NCBI GenBank assembly: GCA_947000775.1
Contig: CAMQGK010000008.1
Coordinates: 18,778,501 to 18,842,500 of the forward strand
Direction of reading: 5' to 3'
Origin: Pterois miles
Lineage: Eukaryota > Chordata > Actinopteri > Perciformes > Scorpaenidae
DNA length: 64,000 bases
The notes below the pieces were generated by a model. That model did no database searches and was not told where the DNA came from. It was given only the letters and a program-made list of their open reading frames with translations. A program made the translations under genes and the position numbers. Positions within the stretch are counted from its first letter, which is position 1; each line of letters starts with the position of its first letter. Of this stretch, positions 45,656 to 57,720 are shown one piece after another.

Positions 45656-47064
45656 TATTATATTGTCCGTATAAAATAAAAAATTAAATATGGTTGAAAA
45701 AAATAAATCTTCGCGATTTACATAATAGTAGGAAGGCAGAAAATATCCGACTTTATACACAAAAACAGAATTTTCTCTTCTACTGCTGAATAATGTTGAA
45801 GGAATAGTGAAGCATTTAATGATCTATATACAGTATCTTCCTATTCTTCAGTGAAACTAACTAAGTACATTTACTCAAATAATTAGACGTCTAATGCAAA
45901 ATATACATCACCTAATAAATTAGGATATATAATATTAGAGGTTAGGTTACCAAGCAGTAGGATGTCACTAAAATGAGCTTAACAACATATAATACAAATT
46001 AGTCCACATAGTGAGTACTTTTACTGTTAGTGTTTTAAGTTTTTTTTAGTTTTTAGTAAAGTGAGACTTGTCGTGCTATTATCACATAAAAGATCTGAAA
46101 ACTTCTTCCAGCCACTGTGAAGTACCACTAATTTTGTACACAAAAATAATACATGCATTACTTCTGAATGTATTTCTAGGAATAGTTATATATTTACTGA
46201 TTTATATATTTCCTCACTATCTATTAACTGGTTTTAAGTTAATGTCTTGTGAGCTAATAAAATACAGAATCAAATGTGTCCTCAGGACCAAAGTATACAA
46301 CTGTGTACAAATATCAAGACATAAATATCAGACGTCTTCCAGGTTTAAGACCAGGTTCATTTTACTAAAATAGGCTGAAAACAAATAAAACCTGCACACT
46401 TTTCTCCAAAATCCCTTTTTTACATCTTAAGAACTATGATGTGTTGAATAAATTCAAACAAGCTGCACATATAAAAAATATTTTAATGTTAATACAAATA
46501 AACTGTTCCAGAAATTTATGGATTTTTTTTTTTTCATTTTCTGGTCTATCTGACTCTACATGGACCATAATCTACTAAATGAACATCCTGCTGTACTGAA
46601 GACTGAAACTAGAGACTGAGACCAGAAACTGATGTTTACAGTGTTTACTGAGGTAATCAATCAGAGAGAGAGGATCATTTTCTATAGACGTCTATAGGAC
46701 CAGAGGAGTCGCCCCCTGCTGGCTGCAGACAGGATGGAGGTTCACGGCTCTTCAGCATCGGCTTCAAGTCTCAGACCCGGAGAAGCCGACTGTTTGACTG
46801 AATGTTCCTGAAGGAAAGACGTAATCTTCTGGGACATTCACTCTTCATCGCCCCACGTACTTGTGTCTTTTCTCTTCGTGAACACAGTCACCAGAGGCGG
46901 TTTGTGTCTCGGCCATAGTCGTCTTCACACCGACCGTTCAGTCCCTGTTAACGTCGTCCACAGAGTCAACTCGCTCCAAACACTGTGGAGGAACCAACAA
47001 ACAGCAGCTGAACTGTATCACAGTAACAACACATTTCAGACATGAAACCAAGGACAGCTGCTCT
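45656..47064. other. Region between psip1-side repeats and the wdr55 stop
   Basis: AT-rich, with no recognised coding exon. It contains the dispersed repeat at 46535-46745 and presumably the wdr55 3' UTR next to 47065. The small open frames have no family resemblance. Confidence 0.55.
46535..46745. repeat. Dispersed repeat, copy A (second copy near 57.5 kb)
   Basis: About 200 bp nearly identical to 57508-57720, including GAACATCCTGCTGTACTGAA, GTTTACTGAGGTAATCAATC and GAGTCGCCCCCTGCTGGCT. It is non-coding. The family is not named. Confidence 0.82.
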
Positions 47065-49068
47065 TTAATCACTGTCACTGTCCTCCTCCTCCTCCTCCTC
47101 CTCCTCCTCCTCCTCCTCCTCCTCCTCCTTCTTCTCTGTTTCCTCTACAAGTCCTGAGAAGAAGTCGTTGTCTCCGTGGGCTTTCTTGGTGAGAGACTTC
47201 ATTCGTCCGTCCTTCTTCTTCCTCTTTCGGTACTCGTTGACAGTCGCGTTGGGTAAACCCGAAACGTCCCAGAACTTGATGAGCTGGTCGTGGGCGCTGC
47301 TGGCCAGGAAGCGGGAATCCCAGGACTTGGCGAGCTCCTCGATGGGTTCGCCAACGTGTTGCCCGATGCAGCCGATGACCCGGTTGGGAAGCAGGTTGAC
47401 GGCTCTGATGGAAGACAGAACTTTATTATCATATTATGACATATGAGTAACTTGCAATGCAGTTAGAGACACTGAGCATCCAATAAGGAAGTCCAGAGAA
47501 ACTAAGATTACAGAATACCAGCTGGGACCATTCTGGACCATTTTAGAGGTTTAAAAAAACAGTGTAGAGTATCAAAACACCAGCTTGGACCATTAAATTA
47601 CCATTTGGACCATTCTGAACCATTCTGGACCGTTTCAGAACATTAAGAAGCAAGAGCAGAGCATCGTGATCGCCATGGTAACCTTACTCACCGAATGTAC
47701 CCATCCATGGAAGCGGTACACATGATGTTGTCGGTGATGGGGGTGATGCATTCCACCGACTCGGCCTTGATGGCGAAGCGGTCGCTGGTGGCTCCGAAGC
47801 CGTTCCAGTTGAAGATGTAGACGGTCCCCTCGCTGGAGCCGCAAACCACCTTCTTGCCCCGTTTCATCAGCGCCACCGAGGTCAGATCGCCACTCTGGTA
47901 CTCCGACAGCAGCTCGAACCGCCGTCTTTTGATGTTGAACACGCCCATGGTCCCGTCACCACTGTATGAGATCAAATCAGAGCTCCCATTAAAGCAGACC
48001 TTTTTGAACAGATGCACGGTGCGTTCAAGGGTTTGACAGATGGCCACTGGTCCGTGTTACAGTCACAAACTGATTATGATATTAGAAAGACCTGGCAGTG
48101 AGCAGGATCCTCTTAGCCTGGTCCACAGCGATGTCACTGATGTAGTCCTCGTGGTGTTTCAGATCCATGATGGCTGTCCCCTTCCTCATGTCCCAAACCT
48201 TCGGACAAAAAGAACAAAACAATAACATTACAGCTTGGGGATCAACCACTGGAACCACCACTGGAAGGTACCATCAAACCATCAAAAGATCATCGTAGAC
48301 CATTCAAAGACCAGCTTAGACACCAAGAGACCAACTCAGACTAAAAACTGGATCATGACAGACCATCTGATAGTATAAAGAAACAAGGCTGGATCATCTA
48401 AATATTGAACTGGACCATTAAAAGACCATTTGGACCATTCTATAACATTACGGAACCAGTTTAGCCAGTCAGATCTGAGACTGGACCATTGAAGACGAGC
48501 CTGGTAGAATAATACTTCCTGTCCAGACCTTGAGGGTTCCTCCGTCGTCTCCGGTCGCCAGGATGTTTTCGTCCACCAGCAGCAGACTGTTGATGGGGGC
48601 TCCGTGCGCCCCGCGGATCCTGGTCACCAGCTGTCCCCGCTCCGCGTCCAGCAGGTGGACGGCCTTGTCCCGGGAGACGCTGTAGAGCTTCAGTCCGTCC
48701 GCGGAGAAGCGCACCTGGCGGCAGGACTTCATGTGGTGCCCGGACGACCACAGCTCCCGGTTCTCCCCCTCCGTGCACGAGTAGGAGTAGGCGTACACGT
48801 CCCCGTCCACGTCCCCGCACACCAGGATGTCCCTGCTCGGGTGGAGGGTCACCGTGTTGGCGATCGCCTCCAGTCGGATGTCCTCCGGGGTGTCTCGGAT
48901 TTTCGGCCCCGGCGGCTCGCCTCCGTCCTCATCTTCGTCCTCATCCGGATCCGGATCTGGATCCAGACCTGCCGGCTCTGGGTCTGATGTTTCTGGGTCT
49001 CTTATGGTTTCTGGAGGATCTGTCGGTATAGAAGCGCTGTTTTCAACGTGTTCTGTAGACGCCGCCAT
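47065..49068 (-). CDS. wdr55: WD repeat-containing protein 55
   Basis: A nucleolar WD-repeat protein needed for ribosomal RNA processing and, in fish, for organ development. Four exons: 49068-48529, 48198-48092, 47961-47692, 47404-47065, all in phase, 418 residues (human 383). After an acidic N-terminus come RIRDTPEDI-like KIRDTPEDIRLEA, GDVDGDVYAYSYSC, ELWSSGHHMKSCRQVRFS, HGAPINSLLLVDENILATGDD, FNIKRRRFELLSE, SGDLTSVALMK, CGSSEGTVYIFNWNGFGATS, and EYRKRKKKD with a DNDFFSGL tail. The C-terminus ends in a CTC-encoded poly-Glu run and DSDSD. The start at 49068 was chosen for its Kozak and YY1 context; an in-frame ATG 75 nt upstream is also open. Confidence 0.97.
47079..47133. repeat. (CTC)n run encoding the wdr55 poly-Glu tail
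   Basis: A trinucleotide run inside the last wdr55 exon, read as GAG/GAA on the gene strand and giving roughly 17 consecutive Glu. It is probably length-polymorphic without frameshift. Confidence 0.93.
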
Positions 49069-49072
49069 GTTG
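49061..49072 (-). promoter_or_regulatory. YY1-type AACATGGCGGC overlapping the wdr55 start codon
   Basis: The wdr55 initiator ATG is embedded in AACATGGCGGC, matching the YY1 consensus. Similar motifs sit at the 5' ends of psip1 and ccdc171. Such downstream YY1 sites mark TATA-less promoters with very short 5' UTRs. Confidence 0.5.
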
Positions 49073-49143
49073 TTGGCTTTGGTTCTTCTTCTACGCTGAA
49101 TAACGGCAGCGTTACCAGGGAAACCGGTCACAGCGCCGCCCAC

Positions 49144-49729
49144 AGCACTTCCTGTTAACTGTCACCAGCAAACAAATCAATAATAACTAATATTTCTGTG
49201 TTCATTTTCTTCTTCACTTATTTATCTTTGTATTGATTCCCATATTTATTTATTATTCTGTTAAATGAATTTCGTTATTTCTGCATTTATCTTTTATGTA
49301 TTTATTTAATTATTTTGATTAGAATAAATAGCTAAATAAACACAACAGCATTAAACAAGAGAATAAATAAATAAGGAAATGAATACAAAGAGAAAAAGAT
49401 AAAGAAGCAAATTAAAACTGACATTGTTTCATTTTTGTTTTCGTACACATGAATTGATTTTTCTTTAAATTTGCTTTTTTTTTTTTAAAATTTATCTCTG
49501 TATTAACTCCCTTACTTATTTGCTCTCGTGTTTGATGCTCACTTTTATTTATTTGTAAATTTATTTATATTAATTAAGTAAGTTATTTATTTATTTATTT
49601 TTCCATTTATTTAAATTGCTCATTGCATTTATATTTTATTCATTCATTTATTTAGCATTTATTTATTACTTTCTTTTTGCATTTTCCCCCGTCTGTCTGT
49701 CTGTCTGTCCGTCTGTCTGTCTGTCTGTC

Positions 49730-49764
<35 letters not shown>

Positions 49765-50259
49765 CTGTCTGTCTGTCTGTCCGTCTGTCTGTCTGTCTGT
49801 CTGTCCGTCTGTCTGTCTGTCTGTCTCACCGTCTGTCTGTCTGTCTGTCTGTCTGTCTGGTCTGGGGGCGGAGAACAGGAAGCACGGGAGGAGGAGGAGA
49901 GGAGGAGGAGAGGAGGAGGAGGTGTGTTTGTACAGACAGAGAGACAGAGAGAGAGGTGAACGCAGGATCGGTGTCCAGAAACCACCGACCGGCCGACCGA
50001 CCGACCGACCGACCGACCGGCCGAGCAGGACGCACCGGGACATGAGAACGGCTCCATGACGGCAGACAGCCGGGAGGAAACCAGGAAGAGGAACTGAGAA
50101 CACATCTGTTGCAGCAGGACGGCGGTGTGTGTGACACAGAATGGGTCTGTGAGCAGCTGCGGACCTGAAGGAGGACAGCCACCGGGCACGAGCCGCCGGG
50201 GACGAGCCACCGGGCCCCGCAGACAGAAGACCGACCGACAGACCGACGGACAGACCGAC
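49144..50259. other. Region between wdr55 and the plus-strand candidate exon
   Basis: AT-rich to about 49680, then a GTCT microsatellite, then a GC- and purine-rich block with CCGACCGACC repeats (about 49990-50020) that could be the 5' UTR of a plus-strand gene. The long frames here come from the 4-bp repeat. Confidence 0.5.
49690..49860. repeat. (GTCT)n microsatellite with CCGT variants
   Basis: About 170 bp of GTCT/CTGT units with regularly spaced CCGTCTGT variants (roughly every 28-40 bp), showing higher-order duplication. Confidence 0.95.
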
Positions 50260-50298
50260 ATGGCCCACGTAGGCAACGGAGCGACCGCAGAGGACGAG
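50260..50298 (+). CDS. Possible first coding exon of an unidentified plus-strand gene
   Basis: ATG in good context (CCGACATGG) opens 13 codons, MAHVGNGATAEDE, followed by a donor GAG|gtggga. It sits at the end of a GC-rich leader about 1.2 kb from the wdr55 start, in divergent orientation. I do not recognise the peptide. A possible next exon is a 17-nt piece, GACCAGAAAACCTCGAG, at 56443-56459, between ttgtcctgtcaatccag and gtatga, but that is weak. It could be spurious. Confidence 0.35.
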
Positions 50299-51141
50299 GT
50301 GGGACTCAGCGGCTCAGTCACCGCGGCACCGCTGGCCGCTATCTGTACACTATATACACTATATATATGTATATATACAGTATATATATATACTACACAC
50401 ATGTATCATATAGTCAGCATTACAGAGTATATACAGTACAGTATATATATATGCATGTATCTGTATATAACCATCATCATTATCCTCTGTAGGGCATATA
50501 CATGTGTGTACAGAATTATCAAATATTCATCTATAAACTATATATATAGTTTATTTTCTATGCATGCTCCATATGCAGTATAATCCTATAATACACCTTT
50601 TCTCCTGTAGAATCCGACAGTAATTCTATTATAAAGCTATACTGCCTCTATGACTTGTAATGTACATATATCCCTCTAAAATACTGTTAGTATTACATCA
50701 TAACCACATCTCCTATAATATCACCCTATAGTAGGTCTATCATATAAACTGGTGCTCCAGTATATTCTAATGTATTTTCTACAGTATGATCCTATGATAT
50801 CATCCTATAGTCATGTATTTATATTGTTTGTGGTGGTTAATATTGTATTATTATTATTATTATTATTTATAATATCAGCTCACACTGGTTCTGTAATAGT
50901 TCCACTGTGCCTCTGCAGCTTGTAACTTACACAGATATTCTCCTAAAATATCTTAACATATACCATAATGTGCAGTAATAATAATAAGAAGAAAAAGAAC
51001 TTAAACTACTTGCTTTTATAATTTTCTATTATATATACTATACTATTTAACTACTTGCAAGAAAATCAAGAAAAATGGATAAAAATAAAAGTAAATACAA
51101 TATCATCTTTATATATTGCAACAGTTTTGAGGTTGTAATAA

Positions 51142-51205
51142 GAGATAAGATAAGATAAGATATTCCTTTATTCGTCCCACAGGAGAAATTCACAATAATC
51201 GTGAT
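51142..51205 (-). mobile_element. LINE/SINE 3' tail, minus strand
   Basis: GATAAGATAAGATAAGATAT, then TCCTTTATTCGTCCCACAGG, is the reverse complement of the shared 3' end. The body to the right is not recognisable. Confidence 0.75.
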
Positions 51206-52202
51206 CTGATGTTGTGATTATATGATATTTCTATAATGTCTGTAGGGTTGCTCCTAATTATACTGTCTGCTGTCCTCGATAGCTGACCTAAATTGACCTC
51301 ATCATCTGTGGTAATACTATATAACTAACTAACTACACAGTATTTTAATAAGACATGTTTTGTCTTGGAACAATATAGTCTATATATTCGTACATATTGA
51401 TTTAATTATCGTATTTATTGTGTTTGTGGGGTTCAATACTGAGTCTCCTATAATATTCTAACTATATAATATTTCTTTAGTATCTCTATGCTTGTGCTTC
51501 TAAACACTATATTTCTTTCTTTTTAAGTCTTTATATGTTAATCTAAAGTTTGTGTAACTATTGATTCCTCAAGTATTAGTACAATTTTGACATATTTGTA
51601 CTTGACTTAAGTATTTCCATTTCTGCTAATTTGTACTTCTCGTCCGTACCTAGAGGGAGATATTGTCTTTTTTCTGCATTATGTTTATTTGATAAAAACA
51701 TGCTTGTTTATGACATGATGCAGTACAACACTACTAATTACCCGGTAGGATACGAATAACAGAGTAATGGCATATTATATAATACTACAACACTTTGAAA
51801 GGAGCCATTATGCCAAACAAGTACTTTTACTTTTGATACTTTATGTATATTTTAGCTGCTTGTACAGTCTCTATTTCTTATATGTCCATATAATTCTCTT
51901 TTATTGTGTTTTTGGAGTTCAGTGTTGAGTTTCTCTCCTATAATTTCATCCTACAGTAACTATATAATACTTCAGTAGTGCCTCTACGGTTGTGTTTCTA
52001 TGCAGTATATATAAGTTTAACAGGGTCCCCGCAGGGTCTTAAAAAAGTCCCAAAAAGTCTAAAATTTAATAACCTGAATTTAAGGCCTCAAAATGTCTTA
52101 AAATCTCATGAAATGTGTAAAATCCAATTTTGTCAGGTCTTAAAAATCCTTAAACGTTACTTTCATTTCAAAATAAATGCATTGCTTTGCTTTTAAATGT
52201 TT

Positions 52203-53275
52203 TGGGTTAGGGTTAAGATTAGGATTATGGTTAAGATTAGGGTTAGGGTTAGGGTTAGGGTTTGAGTTAGGGTTAAGGTTAAGGTTAGGGTTATGGTTTG
52301 AGTTAGGGTTAAGGTTAAGGTTATGGTTATGGTTAGGTTATTTGAAGCCCGCTGCACCCTCTGCACGAAAACCTTGAAACTTGGAACATTGGGTATCATG
52401 TCTTTCTTTAAAGTGTTATGGTTAGGGTTAGGGGTTAGGGTTAGGGTTATGGTTAAGGTTATGGTTATGGTTATGGTTATGGTTAAGGTTAGGGTTATGG
52501 TTATGGTTATGGTTAAGGTTAGGGTTATGGTTATGGTTAGAGTTATGGTTATGGTTAAGGTTAGGGTTATGGTTATGGTTAAGGTTAGGGTTATGGTTAT
52601 GGTTAGGGTTGGGGTTGGGGTTAGGGTTTGAGTTAGGGTTAAGGTTATGGTTATGGTTATGGTTATGGTTAAGGTTGGGGTTGGGGTTGGGGTTAGGGTT
52701 TGAGTTAGGGTTAAGGTTAAGGTTATGGTTATGGTTATGGTTATGGTTAAGGTTAGGGTTATGGTTAAGGTTAGGGTTGGGGTTCGGGTTAGGGTTTGAG
52801 TTAGGGTTAAGGTTAAGGTTATGGTTATGGTTAGGGTTATGGTTATGGTTATGGTTATGGTTATGGTTAAGGTTAGGGTTATGGTTAAGGTTAGGGTTGG
52901 GGTTCGGGTTAGGGTTTGAGTTAGGGTTAAGGTTAAGGTTATGGTTATGGTTATGGTTATGGTTATGGTTATGGTTAAGGTTATGGTTATGGTTAAGGTT
53001 AGGGTTTGAGTTAGGGTTAAGGTTAGGGTTAGGGTTATGGTTATGGTTAGGGTTATGGTTAAGGTTAGGGTTATGGTTAAGGTTAGGGTTATGGTTAAGG
53101 TTAGGGTTTGAGTTAGGGTTAAGGTTATGGTTAGGGTTATGGTTATGGTTATGGTTATGGTTAGGGTTAGGGTTATGGTTAGGGGTTAGGGTTTGAGTTA
53201 GGGTTAAGGTTAAGGTTATGGTTATGGTTATGGTTATGGTTATGGTTAGGGTTATGGTTATGGTCATGGTTAGGT
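52203..53275. repeat. Telomere-like (TTAGGG/TTATGG)n array, 1.07 kb
   Basis: Degenerate hexamer array of GGTTAG, GGTTAT, GGTTAA and GGTTTGAG, including perfect GGGTTAGGGTTAGGG stretches (for example 52237-52262). An 85-bp block with GAAGCCCGCTGCACCCTCTG interrupts it at about 52336-52420 and recurs immediately after its end at 53272-53355. Confidence 0.95.
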
Positions 53276-54280
53276 TATTTGAAGCCCGCTGCACCCTCTG
53301 CAAGAAAACCTTGAAACTTGGAACATTGGGCATCACGTCTTTCTTTAAAGTGTTGTAAAAACCAGCAGCAATCGGCTGCAATCCGCCAGTACTGATCCAT
53401 GTCGGGATCAACCTCCAGACAGTGTCTGATATGACATATGATTTATTCCCTTAACATTCCTAAAATACATATAGTAGTATAGTCTAATTGAGTGTATTAT
53501 TCTAGTATTACAGTGTATATTTGCCTATATTGTGTCTGTAGTGCCTGATCCAGAGTTTATAGTGTGTTTATCTCGGATGTTATCACCCAGTAGTCATTCA
53601 GTGATAGTGTCTCCATGGTAACGTTCCTGTGTTTGGGCTCCCATGGCGACCGACGCTGTTTCATGTCTATTGTCTCTACTGTATATCGGTATAGTGACCA
53701 TATCACATGTCAAATGATTATATAATCCTGCAGTACGTGTTGTTTGACTGGACTTCTCCACTGTGTTACTTCAGTCATTTATTCATATTCATTTTGGCAT
53801 TTCACTGAACATGCTGCCTTCTGGGAAAAGAAATGCTAGATTAACGAGTTTAATGATCATGGAAGTGGATGATCCTCACTTCACACGTGTTTCATTTACA
53901 GACATAGTCCATGATGTTCCCGGAGTATTTCAGTACTGACCCACAGTGTGTCTCTGGCAGTACATCATGCATTTACAGTGGCCTTAGTTTATGTATTTAC
54001 CCTTTAGTTACCAGATTAGTAGAAAGTACTCTTCCTGGGGTACTACAAACACACAACATCACAATGTAAAATCCAGTATGTAAATATTCAAATCCAAAGC
54101 AAAAAAAAAAAAAAACATGCAAAATAAATCTGCTAATGACAATAATAAGAAGTAGTCACACTGTCATCCAACTAACAGCCAGCAGTAGCACTGATAAAAA
54201 CTAAATGAATTTATAGAAATATAAACAAAGCAAGAAAGTTCTTCTGTGGCCATGTAAAGAGCTACTGAACTGTAGGGCCT

Positions 54281-54812
54281 CCTGGTTCTGTGCTGGTTCT
54301 GTACTGGTTCTGTCTGGGTTCTGTCCTGGTTCTGTCTGGGTTCTGTCCTGGTTCGGTACTGGTTCTGTCTGGGTTCTGTCCTGGTTCTGTACTGGTTCTG
54401 TCTGGGTTCTGTCTGGGTTCTGTCCTGGTTCTGTCTGGGTTCTGTCCTGGTTCGGTACTGGTTCTGTCTGGGTCCTGTCCTGGTTCTGTACTGGTTCTGT
54501 CTGGGTTCTGTCCTGGTTCTGTATTGGTTCTGTCTGGGTTCTGTACTGGTTCTGTCCTGGTTCTGTCTGGGTTCTGTCCTGGTTCTGTATTGGTTCTGTC
54601 TGGGTTCTGTACTGGTTCTGTCCTGGTTCTGTCTGGGTTCTGTCCTGGTTCTGTCCTGGTTCTGTACTGGTTCTGTCTGGGTTCTGTACTGATTCTGTCT
54701 GGGTTCTGTCCTGGTTTGGTACTGGTTCTGTCTGGGTTCTGTCCTGGTTCGGTACTGGTTCTGTCTGGGTTCTGTCTGGGTTCTGTCCTGGTTCTGTCTG
54801 GGTTCGGTACTG
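54281..54812. repeat. GTTCTGTCYKG minisatellite
   Basis: Units of about 11/22 bp (GGTTCTGTCCT, GGTTCTGTCTG, GGTTCTGTACT) in a higher-order pattern over 530 bp. Long frames on both strands (for example repeated DRTQTEPVPNQ on the minus strand) reflect the 33-bp super-period. Confidence 0.94.
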
Positions 54813-55327
54813 GTGTGTGGTCAGCGTGGACTGAGCTGATACTACCAGTTGTGTGTGTGGGTTTATGTAAATGACTGATCTGATTTCAACCACAGGCTGC
54901 CGTCTGCACAACAAACACAGGAAGTCAGATTAGAAAAGGAGGGAGGCTTTCTGCAGCCCAGACCTCGTCGTCTTTATTCCCAACAGATTAACGATGACAC
55001 CGCTGCCATTTCAATTATAGTGGTGAAGCATCCACAAGGTCACAGCACAGCCATCAGTTGTAGGTTTCCAGTAAAGCCTGATGTTCCACCCTGGTTCTCA
55101 TTGTTCTAACTGGGAGTGGCCCAGTATAAGTGCTGTCCTTTGGTTCTAAGGGCGGGGGTGTTCAATACGTCTGTGCAAATCCAAACCTTGAAGGACTTTT
55201 GGGGGGTTCTAGAGAAGAGGGTCTTAAAGGGGTTTAGTGGATGCTATGATTTAGGGGCACCTGAAGGGGATCCACAGACCTCTATGGATGTGGATCAGTC
55301 CACAGCCTTTTAATATCTTTAGAGGTC

Positions 55328-55510
55328 TGAGCATAGACTGTATAACAAGTGGACGTCACCATTGGTTTGAGGACTGCTGCTTTGAACCCTCGAGTTTGGC
55401 ATTTTGGCCGTTGCCATCTTGGTTCTTTTAGCAACCAGAAGTGACACAAGAGGGAGGAGCTAAGTACAACCAAACACTGAATAAGACATTTTTAGGTGAC
55501 CCAAAATGAT
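55328..55510 (+). repeat. Dispersed fish repeat (GACTGTATA...GCCATCTTGG), copy 1
   Basis: Shares the order ACTGTATA, GTGGACGTCACCATTGGTTT, GCCATCTTGGTT and AGGTGACCCAAAA with copies at 55803-55870 and 56880-57365. It is non-coding and probably a SINE or MITE. Confidence 0.72.
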
Positions 55511-55802
55511 CAATGATGGTCATAAAAGACCTTCATTGTCAGCAACTTTTTTGTAGGTTGGACTGGTTTCAGGAAGAACCAGGGAGCTTTGAGTGCTCGG
55601 TTCCTTCATTCTCTAACTACATTATAGTTTTTTCTAGTTTTCTGGGCGTCATCCAAGTTTATGTGTGTAGGTTCAATGGTTTTCAGCACAAGTTGGGGGT
55701 TTTCATAAAGAGGTTCAAGAGGGTTTCTTAATGAGTTTTGGTGAAGAAACTCGAGAAATGTGGCATAGTATTTATTACTCTGAAAGCTTGGCGTTTGTTT
55801 TT

Positions 55803-55870
55803 AGCACAGACTGTATATAAGAAGTGGACGTAGTCACTGTGATGTCATTTTCATTGTCGCCATTGTCGCA
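55803..55870 (+). repeat. Dispersed fish repeat, copy 2 (fragment)
   Basis: ACAGACTGTATATAAGAAGT then GGACGTAGTCACTGTGATGTC matches the 5' half of the 55328 and 56880 copies. Confidence 0.7.
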
Positions 55871-56879
55871 TTTGGGTCAGTTTTGGGGAGCTAAAGGGCT
55901 TTTAACACCTTGCTAGGGGGTTCAACCAGTGCTTGAGGCGATGACCTGGGTCTTGACATGGCAGGGTTGGAGATAACCTTTTTAGGAAAGGTTTGAAAAA
56001 TGAGTGGGTGCTGTTTATTTGCTATCTTTCTCCCTCCAGACTTTACTGGGCGATAAAGGCACTCCTCTGTCAGCATCCAGGTGGATGATGTGGTCTGGAT
56101 CCGGGGGTTGAGGCCCTCCTACGTCATACCTCACCAGCTCATCTCCTCATTTGAGCTCACAAATGCTCCTCTGTCAGCCTCCGGTCTAACTCATCACATT
56201 ATAGAGGAATTCGGCTGACTTGGGCTGAGCTGTGAGGAATGTGGGATCAGCTGAGTTAAACACAGTGGAAGGTTATCGTCCGACCCTACTGCCCAGCAAC
56301 GCAACAATAAATAATACAAACACGTTTAACCACGTCTGGCCCTTCCTGTTGAGACACAATCAGCTGTTCACAGAGCATCCAGGGGGTGGGTAAGACTGTT
56401 TGCTATGACCTTTGACCTCTTTTTTTGTCCTGTCAATCCAGGACCAGAAAACCTCGAGGTATGAGTGGAATGTAAATATCTCCATGAGAATTAATATTTA
56501 TCCTGCTATTTGTTGACTCACATCTTCAGATTACTGGACAAAGACATTTTCGACATCTTACTGAAGCTACAAAACATTCAGGGTCATCACGTTTTTTGCA
56601 GGTTGAACTGGTTTCAGGAAGCGTCAGGGTTCTCTAGGACGGAGCCAGAGACGGGATTTCAGCACTCTGTTCCTTCATTCTCAAAGTAGGTTCTAGTTTT
56701 TCTTAGAATTTTTGTTGGTTTTCTGGGCTTTATGTTTGTTTGTGTGTAGGTTCAGTGGTTTTAGGTTTCGGATCAAGCAAGTTTTCATAGAGAGGTTGAA
56801 GGAGATTCTTTGGGGTTCCTGAATGAGTTTCCACTAAGATCCCCTCAGAAAATGAGGCGTAGCTTTAATAGTGCTTAGT

Positions 56880-57365
56880 GCTTAGCTAAACTCTATATAA
56901 GAGGTGGATGTAGTCATGATGTCATCCACTGGTTTGTGGACTGCCGTTTTGAAGCCTTGATTTTTGCTTTTGACCATCGCCATCTTGGTTTTGACCATCA
57001 CCATCTTGGTTTTTGGCTGATGCCATTTTGGTTTTTGGCTGTCTCCATTTTGATTTTTGGCATTGCCAACTTGGTTTTGACCAGTTTTTGACTGTCAGCA
57101 TCTCGTTTTTTGCCATCTTCATCTTGGTTTTTGCCCGTCTCCATTTTGTTTTTGGCCATTGCCCGTTGGTTTTGGTTCCTTGTTTTTTTTTTTTTTTTTT
57201 TTTTTTTTGCCCGTCTCCATCTTGTTTTTGGCCATTGCCACGTTGGTTTTTGGCCATTAACAACTTGTTTTTTTGGCTGTCTCCACCATGGTTTTTTGCT
57301 ATCTCCATCTTGGTTTTCGGCCATTGCCAGGAGCAGGAATGCTGAATGAGACGTTTTTAGGCGAC
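56880..57365 (+). repeat. Dispersed fish repeat, copy 3, with expanded CCATCTTGGTTTTT core
   Basis: Starts TCTATATAAGAGGTGGATGT, like the 55328 copy, but the CCATCTTGGTTTTTG segment is repeated about a dozen times with drift over 56960-57325, including a 28-base T-run at 57181-57208. It ends in GGCGACCAAAA, as the other copies do. Confidence 0.8.
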
Positions 57366-57507
57366 CAAAACATTATATTAACTTTGATAAAGTGAAAACA
57401 CACTGTGAAACAGTTAAAGTACTAAGACAAAAACATGGACAACTGCCAGACCGGACAATGCCGTGGTAGCTGTCAATCATCAGGTAGTCCTGCCCTAAAT
57501 CATCCCC

Positions 57508-57720
57508 TGCTTTCTGGTCTATCAGACTCTAAATGGACCATAATTCACTAATGAACATCCTGCTGTACTGAAGAAGACTGAAACTAGAGACTGAGACCAG
57601 AAACTGATGTTTCCAGTGTTTACTGAGGTAATCAATCAGAGAGGAGGATCATTTCCTATAGACGTCTATAGACCCAGAGGAGTCGCCCCCTGCTGGCTGA
57701 TGAAGGTTTACGACTCTTCA
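57508..57720. repeat. Dispersed repeat, copy B (first copy 46535-46745)
   Basis: Direct-orientation match to 46535-46745, with small indels. Confidence 0.82.

Noticed and set aside
52428..53411. 327-codon Asn/Pro/His/Leu frame.
   Set aside because: Reading of the degenerate telomere-like hexamer array.
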